64,000 nt of DNA, from the NCBI GenBank assembly GCA_934717855.1, contig CAKUZI010000008.1, forward strand, positions 1 through 64,000, given 5' to 3'. Below are positions 8,928-17,701 of the stretch, in pieces (within the stretch, counting starts at the first letter, position 1; every line of letters starts with the position of its first letter). The position numbers and the translations under genes are program-made. The notes under the pieces are model-generated. The model ran no database searches and was not told the DNA's origin. It worked only from the letters and a program-made list of their open reading frames with translations. The stretch comes from an uncultured Candidatus Melainabacteria bacterium. Lineage in GTDB: Bacteria; Cyanobacteriota; Vampirovibrionia; Gastranaerophilales; Gastranaerophilaceae.

Positions 8928-9126
8928 TATTACCATCTTTGGCTTTAATTGCAGCTGACGTTCTGTTTGTAACCCCTAATTTTTTATAAATTTGTGTAAG
9001 GTGCGCTTTTACGGTGTGATTTGTAATGCACAATTTTTCAGCAATAACATTGTTACTATCGCCGTTTACTAAAAAATTCAACACATCAAGCTCTCTTACC
9101 GTAAAATCACTATTTTTCTTGTTCAT
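8908..9126 (-). CDS. Stand-alone LuxR-type helix-turn-helix protein (72 aa)
   Basis: Almost the whole protein is a GerE/LuxR DNA-binding domain. LTVRE-like [12 protein letters not shown] is followed by the recognition helix region [17 protein letters not shown] and NRTSAA. No receiver or sensory domain is attached, as in GerE of Bacillus. It is convergent with lepA, and its last 20 bases overlap the lepA 3' end. A possible target is the upstream region it shares with the gene at 9416; this is inferred from the divergent arrangement only. Confidence 0.85.
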   Translation of the reverse strand: MNKKNSDFTVRELDVLNFLVNGDSNNVIAEKLCITNHTVKAHLTQIYKKLGVTNRTSAAIKAKDGNIIPHQD

Positions 9127-9415
9127 AGTTCCTAAATTGTCTTCTGCCGTATTTAATCAAGTGATATAACAATATTAACAAATCGATATATTTTTACCAT
9201 TAGCCATAAGTCTACATTTCAGTCATACAGCCCAACATGCGGAAAAATAAAATAAAGAGAAATGTAAAGAAATATTACAAATATACATAAAATATATACG
9301 ATTTACGCAATTTTTAAATACAAAAATACTTTATATACATGTGAGAATCAATTATTAGGATAAAGAAAATTAAATTAAGAAAAAAGAGTAAACAAAGAAA
9401 CGGAGAAATGGAATT

Positions 9416-9880
9416 ATGCCAAAAGTTAATGGAAACGATGGAAACAACAATAATTTAATGAAAGGTTTGCAAGCTTATTATGAAGCATTAAGAGCAAAAG
9501 CTTCTGGAAATACAAATAAATCTGCGGAAGTAAAAAATGATGTTCCGGTTGGAAAGCAACATGGTGTTCACCATACTGAAATGGGTGATGATTTATTAAC
9601 TGCAAGCTTTTACCCTGATGTTAAATTTTCAAAAATCAACAGTATAAAACCAGAACCTGGAAGTTTGGAAGATTTGCAACAAACTTTGTCAACATTGACA
9701 GTTGCAAGTGCTGATAGAGCTGATAAAAAAGCAGCTTATAACGCAGTTCAAGGTAATGAGCCGTCAGATTGGTTTATAAAAGCTAATATGTATGACAAAC
9801 TAAATGATAAACTAGTTGCAGGTTTGAATGGTGGCGCTATACAAATGCAAAAATTAAATGAATTGCAAGGCTTAGCTTAG
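9416..9880 (+). CDS. Hypothetical protein, paralogue of the gene at 10070 (154 aa)
   Basis: The N-terminus has KVNGN, an Asn/Gly-rich stretch and then LQAYYEALRAKA. The next gene begins in the same way (KVNGNGG, then LKAYYEALGNKR), so the two share a short N-terminal module with different C-terminal parts. The pattern looks like a targeting or assembly signal, but I do not recognise the family. There is no signal peptide or membrane segment. The ribosome site GGAGAAATGGAA is almost the same as the one before the paralogue. A terminator follows. Confidence 0.7.
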   Translation: MPKVNGNDGNNNNLMKGLQAYYEALRAKASGNTNKSAEVKNDVPVGKQHGVHHTEMGDDLLTASFYPDVKFSKINSIKPEPGSLEDLQQTLSTLTVASADRADKKAAYNAVQGNEPSDWFIKANMYDKLNDKLVAGLNGGAIQMQKLNELQGLA

Positions 9881-9910
9881 TTTCTAAAATAAAATTTGTT
9901 TACTCACATA

Positions 9911-9943
9911 AAGAACCGACTATTTCAGCCGGTTCTTTTTTTT
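9911..9943 (+). terminator. Rho-independent terminator
   Basis: AAGAACCG (9911-9918) pairs with CGGTTCTT (9930-9937), followed by a run of T. Confidence 0.85.
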
Positions 9944-10069
9944 ATAAAGTTGTAGTTGAATTAGTAAAATGTAAATATTTCTTAACAATATATGATTTTT
10001 TATTAAAGTTTATTAAACAATATGCCGTCATATATTTTGTGAGTAATAACAAAATGTGGAGAAACGGAA

Positions 10070-10507
10070 ATGACTAAAGTAAACGGAAACGGCGGCGAAA
10101 AACAAAATATAGATGCTTTAAAAGCTTATTATGAAGCTTTGGGTAACAAACGCGCTCAAAAAGAAGAAAAAACAGCTGAAACAAAACCGGTTGTAGAATT
10201 TAAAACTGAAAAAGTTGAAGCTAGTGCATTAGATGCAACAGCAGCTCAAATTTGGGGTATTCAACTTTCAAAAGGTATTGATAAATCTGATGTGGCAACT
10301 TCAAAAAGATTAGAACAAGCATTTGCAGGTTCTGCATTTATGGCAGCATTAGATGATTTACAAGGATTTGAAGATGATTTTACAACTTTTGCGTTGGCTA
10401 GTGCAAAAGCTTGTGATACAGAAAAATTAGCAAAATATTTGAACAAACCGCTTAGTGAAAGCACAGTTGGTGGGATTGCTCAAATTGCAGATGTTTTAGT
10501 TGCTTAA
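10070..10507 (+). CDS. Hypothetical protein, paralogue of the gene at 9416 (145 aa)
   Basis: This protein shares the N-terminal KVNGNGG/LKAYYEAL module with its upstream neighbour. The middle is Lys/Glu/Thr-rich and probably disordered. The C-terminal half is Ala- and Asp-rich and helical. I do not recognise a family, catalytic motif or signal sequence. Its own terminator and ribosome site (GGAGAAACGGAA) make it an independent unit. The pair looks like a tandem duplication that kept the first 30 residues and diverged afterward. Confidence 0.7.
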   Translation: MTKVNGNGGEKQNIDALKAYYEALGNKRAQKEEKTAETKPVVEFKTEKVEASALDATAAQIWGIQLSKGIDKSDVATSKRLEQAFAGSAFMAALDDLQGFEDDFTTFALASAKACDTEKLAKYLNKPLSESTVGGIAQIADVLVA

Positions 10508-10550
10508 TTGACTACTACTTATAAATTACTACACATTTACTCACGCATTT

Positions 10551-10580
10551 AAAGACCGATAAAATCGGTCTTTTTATTTT
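10551..10580 (+). terminator. Rho-independent terminator
   Basis: The perfect 10-bp stem AAAGACCGAT/ATCGGTCTTT (10551-10573), with a 3-nt loop, is followed by TTATTTT. Confidence 0.85.
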
Positions 10581-10582
10581 AA

Positions 10583-11491
10583 TTAATATCTTAATGGAAT
10601 TTTAGATCTATTTACTGTTTTTCTTTCGTAGCCAAAGTTTGCAAGCATTCTGCAAGTACTTGTGTAAAAAATGTTTTCATCTAAAGTTGGACCTATATTT
10701 ATACATCCGACTGTTTTTTTGAGAAATTTATATTCAATGTATGGGATAAAAAGCCCGTTTTTCTCGCAGATTTTAGTTTGTTTGGCAAAATTTGTACCTA
10801 CATTGTTTATAAAAATAATTCTGTATTCTTTTTCATCTTTAAAATGCGGATTTTTGAAAAATAAACTTATTATACTCAAAATATCAGTAAGCTCTATTGC
10901 AATATCTAACTGTTTGTCTTTATTTTTTACACATTTTAGTGCTTTTTCATAAAATCTGTTCCACTTTTCAAAAATAAGTTTTAAAACAGTGATTTGTTTT
11001 TTCTTTTCGTAAATTATATTTCCATAAACAGAATTAAATCCGATTTTTTCCATATCTGCAATCAAATCTTTTTTGCAGAAACCAATATTATACCCTGTAT
11101 ATTTTTGACCTTTTGCGTAGTTATTCCAAAGAGTTAGGTTATCTCCATCTGTAGAAAAAGAAATTGTATAATATTCGTATTTGTAACCAAAATCGTTTGA
11201 ACCATTGATTATGTTCGTGTATTTTTTATAGAAATGCTCTTTGATTTTTGAAAAAAGTTGTTGATTTAATTCAGGCATTTCATCAATAAGATTAAAAATT
11301 AATTTGTAAGAATATGTAACTTCTTCTTTATCGTTAAGATAAAGAGCATTAGAAAATCTAATAGTACCTGATTCTAAGATGTTCAAAAGCTTTTCGGGTT
11401 TTGTATAGTGGTAAAGAATACTATTTGAGCCATCATCAAGAATTTTTCTAACTTTCGGTATTTTTTCAAGCAAACTATCGTAATTAATCAT
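10583..11491 (-). CDS. DUF2971 family protein
   Basis: Residues 25-60 (ILYHYTKPEKLLNILESG, then a motif ending SNALYLND) and the later ISFSTDGDNLTLWNNYAKG match the pattern of the DUF2971 family: a Y-H-Y-T opening, an N-D pair, and a C/S-F-S...L..W..Y block. The function is unsettled. Members often sit in variable islands and some occur near defence genes. The longer frame begins at TTG 11506, but ATG 11491 lies 8 bases after a GGAG and gives 302 aa. The gene stands alone between lineage hypotheticals, with no partner toxin or nuclease visible. Confidence 0.7.
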   Translation of the reverse strand: MINYDSLLEKIPKVRKILDDGSNSILYHYTKPEKLLNILESGTIRFSNALYLNDKEEVTYSYKLIFNLIDEMPELNQQLFSKIKEHFYKKYTNIINGSNDFGYKYEYYTISFSTDGDNLTLWNNYAKGQKYTGYNIGFCKKDLIADMEKIGFNSVYGNIIYEKKKQITVLKLIFEKWNRFYEKALKCVKNKDKQLDIAIELTDILSIISLFFKNPHFKDEKEYRIIFINNVGTNFAKQTKICEKNGLFIPYIEYKFLKKTVGCINIGPTLDENIFYTSTCRMLANFGYERKTVNRSKIPLRY

Positions 11492-11559
11492 ATTTATAAA
11501 CTCCAATTATATTATAACATATTTTTGAGAAATTTTCAGGTGTTATAATATTTTTAGAG

Positions 11560-12291
11560 ATGAAAATGAAAAAGTTTTTAATCATAATATTTTTAATATC
11601 TTTTTTAGTATTACCTGTTTTTGCTCAAGAACAACAGGTAGAAAATAACGATGATACAACAGAATTTGGAATGATTTATGAACCTGAAACTAAAAAAGAA
11701 CAGATTGAAACTTCTTCTTCAGATGTTTATCTTAATTTTTCTGAGCAAAAACAAATTAGTACAAAAAAATTAAAAGTTTTTGGTAATAAAAAATATGATT
11801 TAACAACAAATGAAGATAAAACTATTTCTCCACAAAACGCTTATATGTACGAAAATTTTAATCCGTACGCCTCAAAATCGTCATCTTTTACAAACCAAAA
11901 ACAATACGGAAATTTTACACTCGGAACAAAATATGACGGGAAATATTCTCCGGAAAGTATGACTCAAACAAGTACATTATTTTCAAAGTATCAAAAAGAA
12001 AAATTTTCGTTTAATACATCATATAAAAGCAACAGCTTAGCCCCGCTTGATCAGAGGGGAAAAGGAGTTTTTTCATTCTCTCCGGAGTATAAATTGAATA
12101 ATCATGTATCGGTTCAAAATATTTATTCAACAAGTTTTCTTGATAAAAACAAAAAGAGTGAAATAATGTTTTCTTTAAAACCTTTTAAAGATGACAGAAT
12201 GGATTTAAACATAGGGGCAAGCCAGATATACTCTGAAACTACTGCCCCTACGCGTTCTCAATTGAATTTTTCTACGAAATTTAAATTTTAG
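11560..12291 (+). CDS. Secreted protein with outer-membrane beta-barrel-like C-terminus
   Basis: A clear signal peptide (basic start, hydrophobic core to about residue 22, cleavage near VFAQ) leads a 243 aa protein. The second half alternates hydrophobic and polar residues in strand-like segments and ends FSTKFKF with a terminal Phe, typical of beta-barrels recognised by BamA. The middle is polar and probably disordered. I know no family name for it. It supports a diderm envelope. The ATG at 11566 is an alternative start. A TATAAT box lies about 10 nt before ATG 11560. Confidence 0.6.
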   Translation: MKMKKFLIIIFLISFLVLPVFAQEQQVENNDDTTEFGMIYEPETKKEQIETSSSDVYLNFSEQKQISTKKLKVFGNKKYDLTTNEDKTISPQNAYMYENFNPYASKSSSFTNQKQYGNFTLGTKYDGKYSPESMTQTSTLFSKYQKEKFSFNTSYKSNSLAPLDQRGKGVFSFSPEYKLNNHVSVQNIYSTSFLDKNKKSEIMFSLKPFKDDRMDLNIGASQIYSETTAPTRSQLNFSTKFKF

Positions 12292-12292
12292 T

Positions 12293-12679
12293 TTATGAAT
12301 CTTCAGGGTGTTTAATCATACCTGCTGTTACAGCATACATTGCTGATGAAATTTCTGCAGTTGAAGAAAATGGTCCGTAAGACTTAATAAATTTAGCGAC
12401 ATCAAAAGTATTCATATACCTAGAAATTGCTGTTTTGGATTCTTCTGTCAAATTCCCGACAAACAAAATGTTTTTTAAATAATTTTGTGCTTTATCTTCA
12501 ACATCACTCTCTCCATAATCAGAAGAAGTGAATTCTGCAACATCTTTGTCTTCTGTTTTTTTCTTAGAAACCCCATATTCTTTGGTTTCTTGTTCTTGTG
12601 TTTTTTCTAGCTCTTCATCATCTTCAACTCCTTGTGCTGATGATGTGTAAGCTTTTGAAGATACTCCTGAAATTTCCAT
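12293..12679 (-). CDS. Hypothetical protein (128 aa), acidic N-terminal half
   Basis: The longer frame starts at 12730, but ATG 12679 (MEISGVSSKAYTSS) has an AAAGGA ribosome site and is preferred. Residues 15-50 are Glu/Lys/Asp-rich and probably disordered. The C-terminal half is helical, from about KNILFVGNLTEE to the final MIKHPEDS. There is no signal peptide or membrane segment. I do not recognise a family. It is convergent with the beta-barrel-like gene, one base apart, without a clear terminator between them. Confidence 0.6.
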   Translation of the reverse strand: MEISGVSSKAYTSSAQGVEDDEELEKTQEQETKEYGVSKKKTEDKDVAEFTSSDYGESDVEDKAQNYLKNILFVGNLTEESKTAISRYMNTFDVAKFIKSYGPFSSTAEISSAMYAVTAGMIKHPEDS

Positions 12680-12774
12680 ATACCTATCCTTTCTGTAAAA
12701 ACTACTTTTACAGAATTGTATATCGGACACTTATAACCAAAACTTTAATTTTCTGTTAAGAGATATAAACATTG

Positions 12775-13842
12775 CTAAAACTTAGTAGTTTCAATATGTT
12801 TTGCAAGTTCATCAAAACTGTCACCGCCGAATTTCATCAAAAATTCATCAATTAAAACACAAGCAATGCTGTTTTCAGCAACAACAGAACAAGCTTCAAC
12901 AGCGCAAGTATCAGAGCGTTCAAAATGAGCTTCAGTTTGTTCCATAGTTTTTAAATCGATTGTATCAAGAGATTTTTTTAACGTTGGAATAGGTTTCATT
13001 ATAGCTGTAACAACTAAAGGTTCTCCATTTGTCATTCCGCCCTCTATTCCACCTGCATTATTAGTCTTACGAATAATTTTTCCGTCTTTAATATATATTT
13101 GATCATGAAATTCACTGCCAAGCATTTTGTAAGCGTTTGAATTTCCGATTGAAACAGATTTTATTGCAGGAATACTCATTACAGCTTGAGCAATTTTCCC
13201 GTCAAGCATTCTATCCCAATGTACGTAAGAACCTAACCCAATTGGCAAATTTTCGTAAACAACTTCAAATTTTCCGCCTAATGTGTCACCAATTTCTTTT
13301 GCTCTGTCTATTTCAGAATGAAATTCTTCTTCTGTTTTTCCGTTTCCTATTTGAATAATTTTGGATGAGCAAGTTATTCCAAATTGTTTAAGCATTTGTT
13401 TTGCAACAGCACCGACTGCAACTTCAATAGCTGTTTTGCGGGCGCTAGAACGTTCTAAAATATTTCTTAAATCAGTTTGATTATATTTTACGCTTCCTGC
13501 AAAATCTGCGTGACCCGGACGGTATTTTGAGAAAGATTTTTCATCTGTAAAATCTTCCGGATTTGTGCTCATAATTTTTTGCCAGTTTTTAAAATCTTTA
13601 TTTTGCACAACAAGAGTTACAGGCGAACCTAAAGTTTTTCCAAACCTTACACCAGAAGTAATTTCTACAGTATCTGATTCAATTTTCATTCTTCCGCCAC
13701 GACCATATCCGCCTTGACGGCGTTTTAATTCAGAATTAATAAATTCTTCACTAATTTCAAATCCTGCCGGTATTCCTTCTATAATTGCTGTCAAGCATTT
13801 CCCGTGGCTTTCGCCAGCTGTTAAAAATCTGAATTTGTTCAT
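12775..13842 (-). CDS. aroC: Chorismate synthase
   Basis: The enzyme converts EPSP to chorismate with reduced FMN, the last shikimate-pathway step. The family signature GESHGKCLTAIIEGIPAG lies at residues 12-29. RRQGGYGRGGRM near 42, the RPGHADFAGSVKY block near 112 and the C-terminal NGEPLVVTAIMKPIPT block near 275 are all present. The 355 aa length is normal. The gene is about 9 kb from aroK-aroB, so the pathway is scattered. The upstream region holds an inverted repeat at 13856-13898. Confidence 0.96.
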   Translation of the reverse strand: MNKFRFLTAGESHGKCLTAIIEGIPAGFEISEEFINSELKRRQGGYGRGGRMKIESDTVEITSGVRFGKTLGSPVTLVVQNKDFKNWQKIMSTNPEDFTDEKSFSKYRPGHADFAGSVKYNQTDLRNILERSSARKTAIEVAVGAVAKQMLKQFGITCSSKIIQIGNGKTEEEFHSEIDRAKEIGDTLGGKFEVVYENLPIGLGSYVHWDRMLDGKIAQAVMSIPAIKSVSIGNSNAYKMLGSEFHDQIYIKDGKIIRKTNNAGGIEGGMTNGEPLVVTAIMKPIPTLKKSLDTIDLKTMEQTEAHFERSDTCAVEACSVVAENSIACVLIDEFLMKFGGDSFDELAKHIETTKF

Positions 13843-13855
13843 AGTTTTTCAGTGA

Positions 13856-13898
13856 GAAGTCCATTTCGTTCGCTTTGCTTAATACTTATATGGACTTC
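13856..13898. repeat. Inverted repeat in the aroC upstream region
   Basis: GAAGTCCAT (13856-13864) and ATGGACTTC (13890-13898) are perfect complements. Imperfect AGTGA/TCACT extensions lie on either side. The GTCCATTTC stretch recurs beside the heptamer array after fabG, so this is probably a dispersed-repeat relic rather than an operator. Confidence 0.4.
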
Positions 13899-13913
13899 TT
13901 ACATTTCACTTTC

Positions 13914-14390
13914 TTACTTTGCGTATTTCAAGAAAATTTGTTCTTTAGTCTGCATCATTTCTTCTGTAATTTGCCATTTTCCATTGACTTTTTTAACAAT
14001 CATATATGTTTTAAGTTTGTAAGTTTCGCCTTTTGGTTGTCTTAAAGAGCTAACTTTGTATGAACCATTGCCAAGAGATTTTACACTAACGTTAGTATAT
14101 GTGTTTTTATAACCTCTCATTCTGGCTCCGGCTTGACCAATTTTCATTTGTTTTATGTAAGTTGCAGTATTTGTATTTACATTTACAAGTTGCCCGTTTG
14201 GTTTTACGACTTGTCTAATAATTTTGGCGTTTGGCGAATACATTGTTGCAACTGTTGAGCTATAAGAGTTTGCCGCGGTTACATAGCTGTTGAAAAAGCT
14301 AAGAGCTTCTTGTTCGCTACTTGCAAAAGCTTGTAATCCGGTCATTACCATAATTGTAAATACAGTTAATATAGATAATAATTTTTTCAT
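13914..14390 (-). CDS. Secreted NTF2/SnoaL-like protein (158 aa)
   Basis: A signal peptide (MKKLLSILTVFTIMVMTG, ending AFAS) is followed by about 130 residues arranged like the cone-shaped NTF2-like fold: an early helix (EQEALSFFNSYVTAANSY), a Y-S-P-N-A turn, and alternating strands ending KVNGKWQITEEMM. That final pattern (G-x-W-x-I) is common in SnoaL/DUF4440-like proteins. The ligand is unknown. It is transcribed toward aroC with a short gap. Confidence 0.55.
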   Translation of the reverse strand: MKKLLSILTVFTIMVMTGLQAFASSEQEALSFFNSYVTAANSYSSTVATMYSPNAKIIRQVVKPNGQLVNVNTNTATYIKQMKIGQAGARMRGYKNTYTNVSVKSLGNGSYKVSSLRQPKGETYKLKTYMIVKKVNGKWQITEEMMQTKEQIFLKYAK

Positions 14391-14558
14391 TTTTTATTTC
14401 CTTTTTTTTATTCTACACATTTATATAACGATATTAAAATAACTTTTGTTCATTTTCATTATATCATATAAACGTCAAAATTTATATTACACATACTATG
14501 TAGTTAATATAATTTTGTTGTGAATTATTAAATATTTTCAATTATGTTTGATATGTAG

Positions 14559-14564
14559 TATAAA
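14559..14564 (+). promoter_or_regulatory. -10 box TATAAA, 6 nt before the recombinase start codon
   Basis: TATAAA at 14559-14564 ends six bases before ATG 14571, with no Shine-Dalgarno between. TTTCAA lies 17 bases upstream as a weak -35. Confidence 0.5.
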
Positions 14565-14570
14565 TTAGTT

Positions 14571-15431
14571 ATGAATACTCAAATTTTATCAGAATATTTG
14601 GATTTTTTAGAAATTGAAAAAGGGTTGAGCGAAAATACACTTGAGGCATATAGACGTGATTTGACAGACTTTTTTGATTTTTGCAATGATACTGATATTA
14701 ATGATATTCAGCGAACTCAAATTAATTCATATGTAAGAAAATTACATGAAAAAAAATATTCATCAACCAGTATAATGCGAAAAATTGCATCTCTTCGCGG
14801 ATTTTTTAAATGGGCTTGTGCTAATGAAAAAACAAAATCAAATCCTACATTAACTCTTGAACAACCCAAAATTCCCCAAAAATTACCAAAAGTAATGACT
14901 TTAGAAGAGATTAACTCCATTTTGAGCCAAGATTTGACAAAACTTCATAGAGTTATAATAGAACTTTTATATGGGTGTGGTCTTAGAGTATCAGAACTTG
15001 TTAATTTGAAAATAAATGACTATGATTTGAATGGAAAATATTTAGAATGTACCGGAAAAGGTTCTAAAGACAGAATTGTTCCGCTTGGTAAAAAAGCGAT
15101 TAAAGCAATTAAAGATTATTTGCCTGAACGAGATTACAATATGCAAAAATATAATTTGCAAACAAAACATCTTTTAGTGAACGAGAAAGGAAAAGAGGTT
15201 ACTCGTCAAGAGGTTTATACTTTTATTCATGAGCAAGGTAAAAAATTACACAAGGCGATTTCTCCTCATACACTAAGACATACTTTCGCAACACACTTAT
15301 TGGAAAATGGAGCTGATTTGAGAGTTGTGCAGGAACTTTTGGGACATAGTGATGTTTCGACAACTCAACTTTACACCCATATAAGCAAAAAACGCTTGAA
15401 AGAAGTGTATTTTGCGATAAATAAAGAATAA
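14571..15431 (+). CDS. xerD: Tyrosine recombinase of the XerC/XerD type
   Basis: The family resolves chromosome dimers at dif. A core-binding SAM-like domain (1-90) is followed by the catalytic domain (about 105-286). All six catalytic residues are visible: R139 (CGLRVSEL), K163 (TGKGSKDR), H233 and R236 (SPHTLRH), H259 (LLGHSD) and Y268 (TTQLYTH). The 286 aa length suits Xer proteins rather than phage integrases, and no att-like repeats or phage genes flank it. Whether it is XerC, XerD or a single Xer cannot be decided here, so the symbol is provisional. Confidence 0.85.
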   Translation: MNTQILSEYLDFLEIEKGLSENTLEAYRRDLTDFFDFCNDTDINDIQRTQINSYVRKLHEKKYSSTSIMRKIASLRGFFKWACANEKTKSNPTLTLEQPKIPQKLPKVMTLEEINSILSQDLTKLHRVIIELLYGCGLRVSELVNLKINDYDLNGKYLECTGKGSKDRIVPLGKKAIKAIKDYLPERDYNMQKYNLQTKHLLVNEKGKEVTRQEVYTFIHEQGKKLHKAISPHTLRHTFATHLLENGADLRVVQELLGHSDVSTTQLYTHISKKRLKEVYFAINKE

Positions 15432-15432
15432 A

Positions 15433-15464
15433 AAAGATTAGACAATTTGCCTAATCTTTTTTTA
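15433..15464. terminator. Bidirectional terminator between xerD and eno
   Basis: AAAGATTAG (15433-15441) pairs with CTAATCTTT (15451-15459), with A-rich and T-rich flanks. It can serve both convergent genes. Confidence 0.8.
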
Positions 15465-15484
15465 TTTATCTATTTTTTATTTTC

Positions 15485-16798
<1,314 letters not shown>

Positions 16799-16946
16799 TT
16801 AAGTAATTTTGTCATAAATTATCAAACTTTTCAAGTAGTCTATTAAAATTTAAAAGTATAAGAATAAAAATACTTGCTATTTAATTTTTTTTATGCAAAA
16901 ATAAAAACTGTCGGCGAAAGTCGATAAAAATTTGATAAAATAATAT

Positions 16947-17020
16947 GGCAAGGTAGCTCAGCTGGTGAGAGCGCACGGCTCATACCCGTGAGGTCGAGAG
17001 TTCGAATCTCTCCCTTGCTA
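16947..17020 (+). tRNA. tRNA with CAT anticodon (elongator Met, or Ile2 if lysidine-modified)
   Basis: The 74-nt cloverleaf is complete. The acceptor stem is GGCAAGG/CCTTGCT with a G-U first pair, the anticodon stem CACGG/CCGTG, the anticodon CAT at 16981-16983, and the T-stem GAGAG/CTCTC around TTCGAAT, with discriminator A. The anticodon stem lacks the three consecutive G-C pairs of initiator tRNA, and position 1 pairs with 72, so it is not the initiator. CCA is not encoded. A T run follows as terminator. TAAAAT ends 5 bases upstream. Confidence 0.95.
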
Positions 17021-17136
17021 TTTTTTTTGTACACGAGTAATTCTCCGTGTGCAGGTTCTATTGAACCACAATCGATTTTTGCTCAGGAATTTGCTTAACT
17101 TATATAATATAATTAATTATAATTACCATTTACTTA

Positions 17137-17619
17137 TTAAATCTTAGGATTTTTTCTTGTTTCGATGTAGTTCATTGTTTCATAAAAAATACTATTATTT
17201 ACAAAATTCATGCATTTTTGTTGGTTTTCGCTTAAATTTGGATTTTTTGAACTTTCGCGTGTAAACCTTGCAAGAAAAGTCATTAGTGGTAGTTTTTTGT
17301 CGCTATCTAAAATAATGTCTTTACCATTTAATGTAAATGATGTTTGTTGCGTTTTAGTTGACGGAACATCAAATCTTTTGATGTAAAAATCTAACTTATC
17401 TGGACTTTCAGGATTTATAAACTTTTTAGGAGCACGGACAAAAAAATCTGTTAAATCGTTTCCGGTTTCGTTGTCTGTTAATAGTGTCGTTATTTTTAAT
17501 TCTGTATAATGTTTTTTATCTCTTAACAAATTTCCGGAATTTGTGCAATATGTTCCAAATTGTTCGTATTGTTTTTTCCCGATTTTAATATTATTAAATC
17601 CTGTAAAACTAATATCCAT
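17137..17619 (-). CDS. Hypothetical protein (160 aa)
   Basis: The protein begins MDISFTGFNNIKIGKKQYEQ and mixes strands and charged loops, followed by a helical C-terminus (NQQKCMNFVNNSIFYETMNY). There is no signal peptide or membrane segment. I do not recognise a family. A ribosome site of AAGGA type precedes the ATG. It is a lone gene between the tRNA and the UvrA paralogue. Confidence 0.6.
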   Translation of the reverse strand: MDISFTGFNNIKIGKKQYEQFGTYCTNSGNLLRDKKHYTELKITTLLTDNETGNDLTDFFVRAPKKFINPESPDKLDFYIKRFDVPSTKTQQTSFTLNGKDIILDSDKKLPLMTFLARFTRESSKNPNLSENQQKCMNFVNNSIFYETMNYIETRKNPKI

Positions 17620-17701
17620 AAAATATCCTTCTCTTTTTCATCTTAAAAATCAAAAAAAATTTTTTTTGCTATTAATGTTAAAAATAACTTAAAAAACTAA
17701 T

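Noticed and set aside
14571..15431. Tyrosine recombinase as an integrase of a mobile element
   Set aside because: The length and domain layout fit Xer proteins, and no flanking direct repeats, excisionase or cargo genes were seen.
16947..17020. Initiator tRNA-fMet
   Set aside because: The first acceptor pair is a G-U pair, not a mismatch, and the anticodon stem lacks three consecutive G-C pairs.
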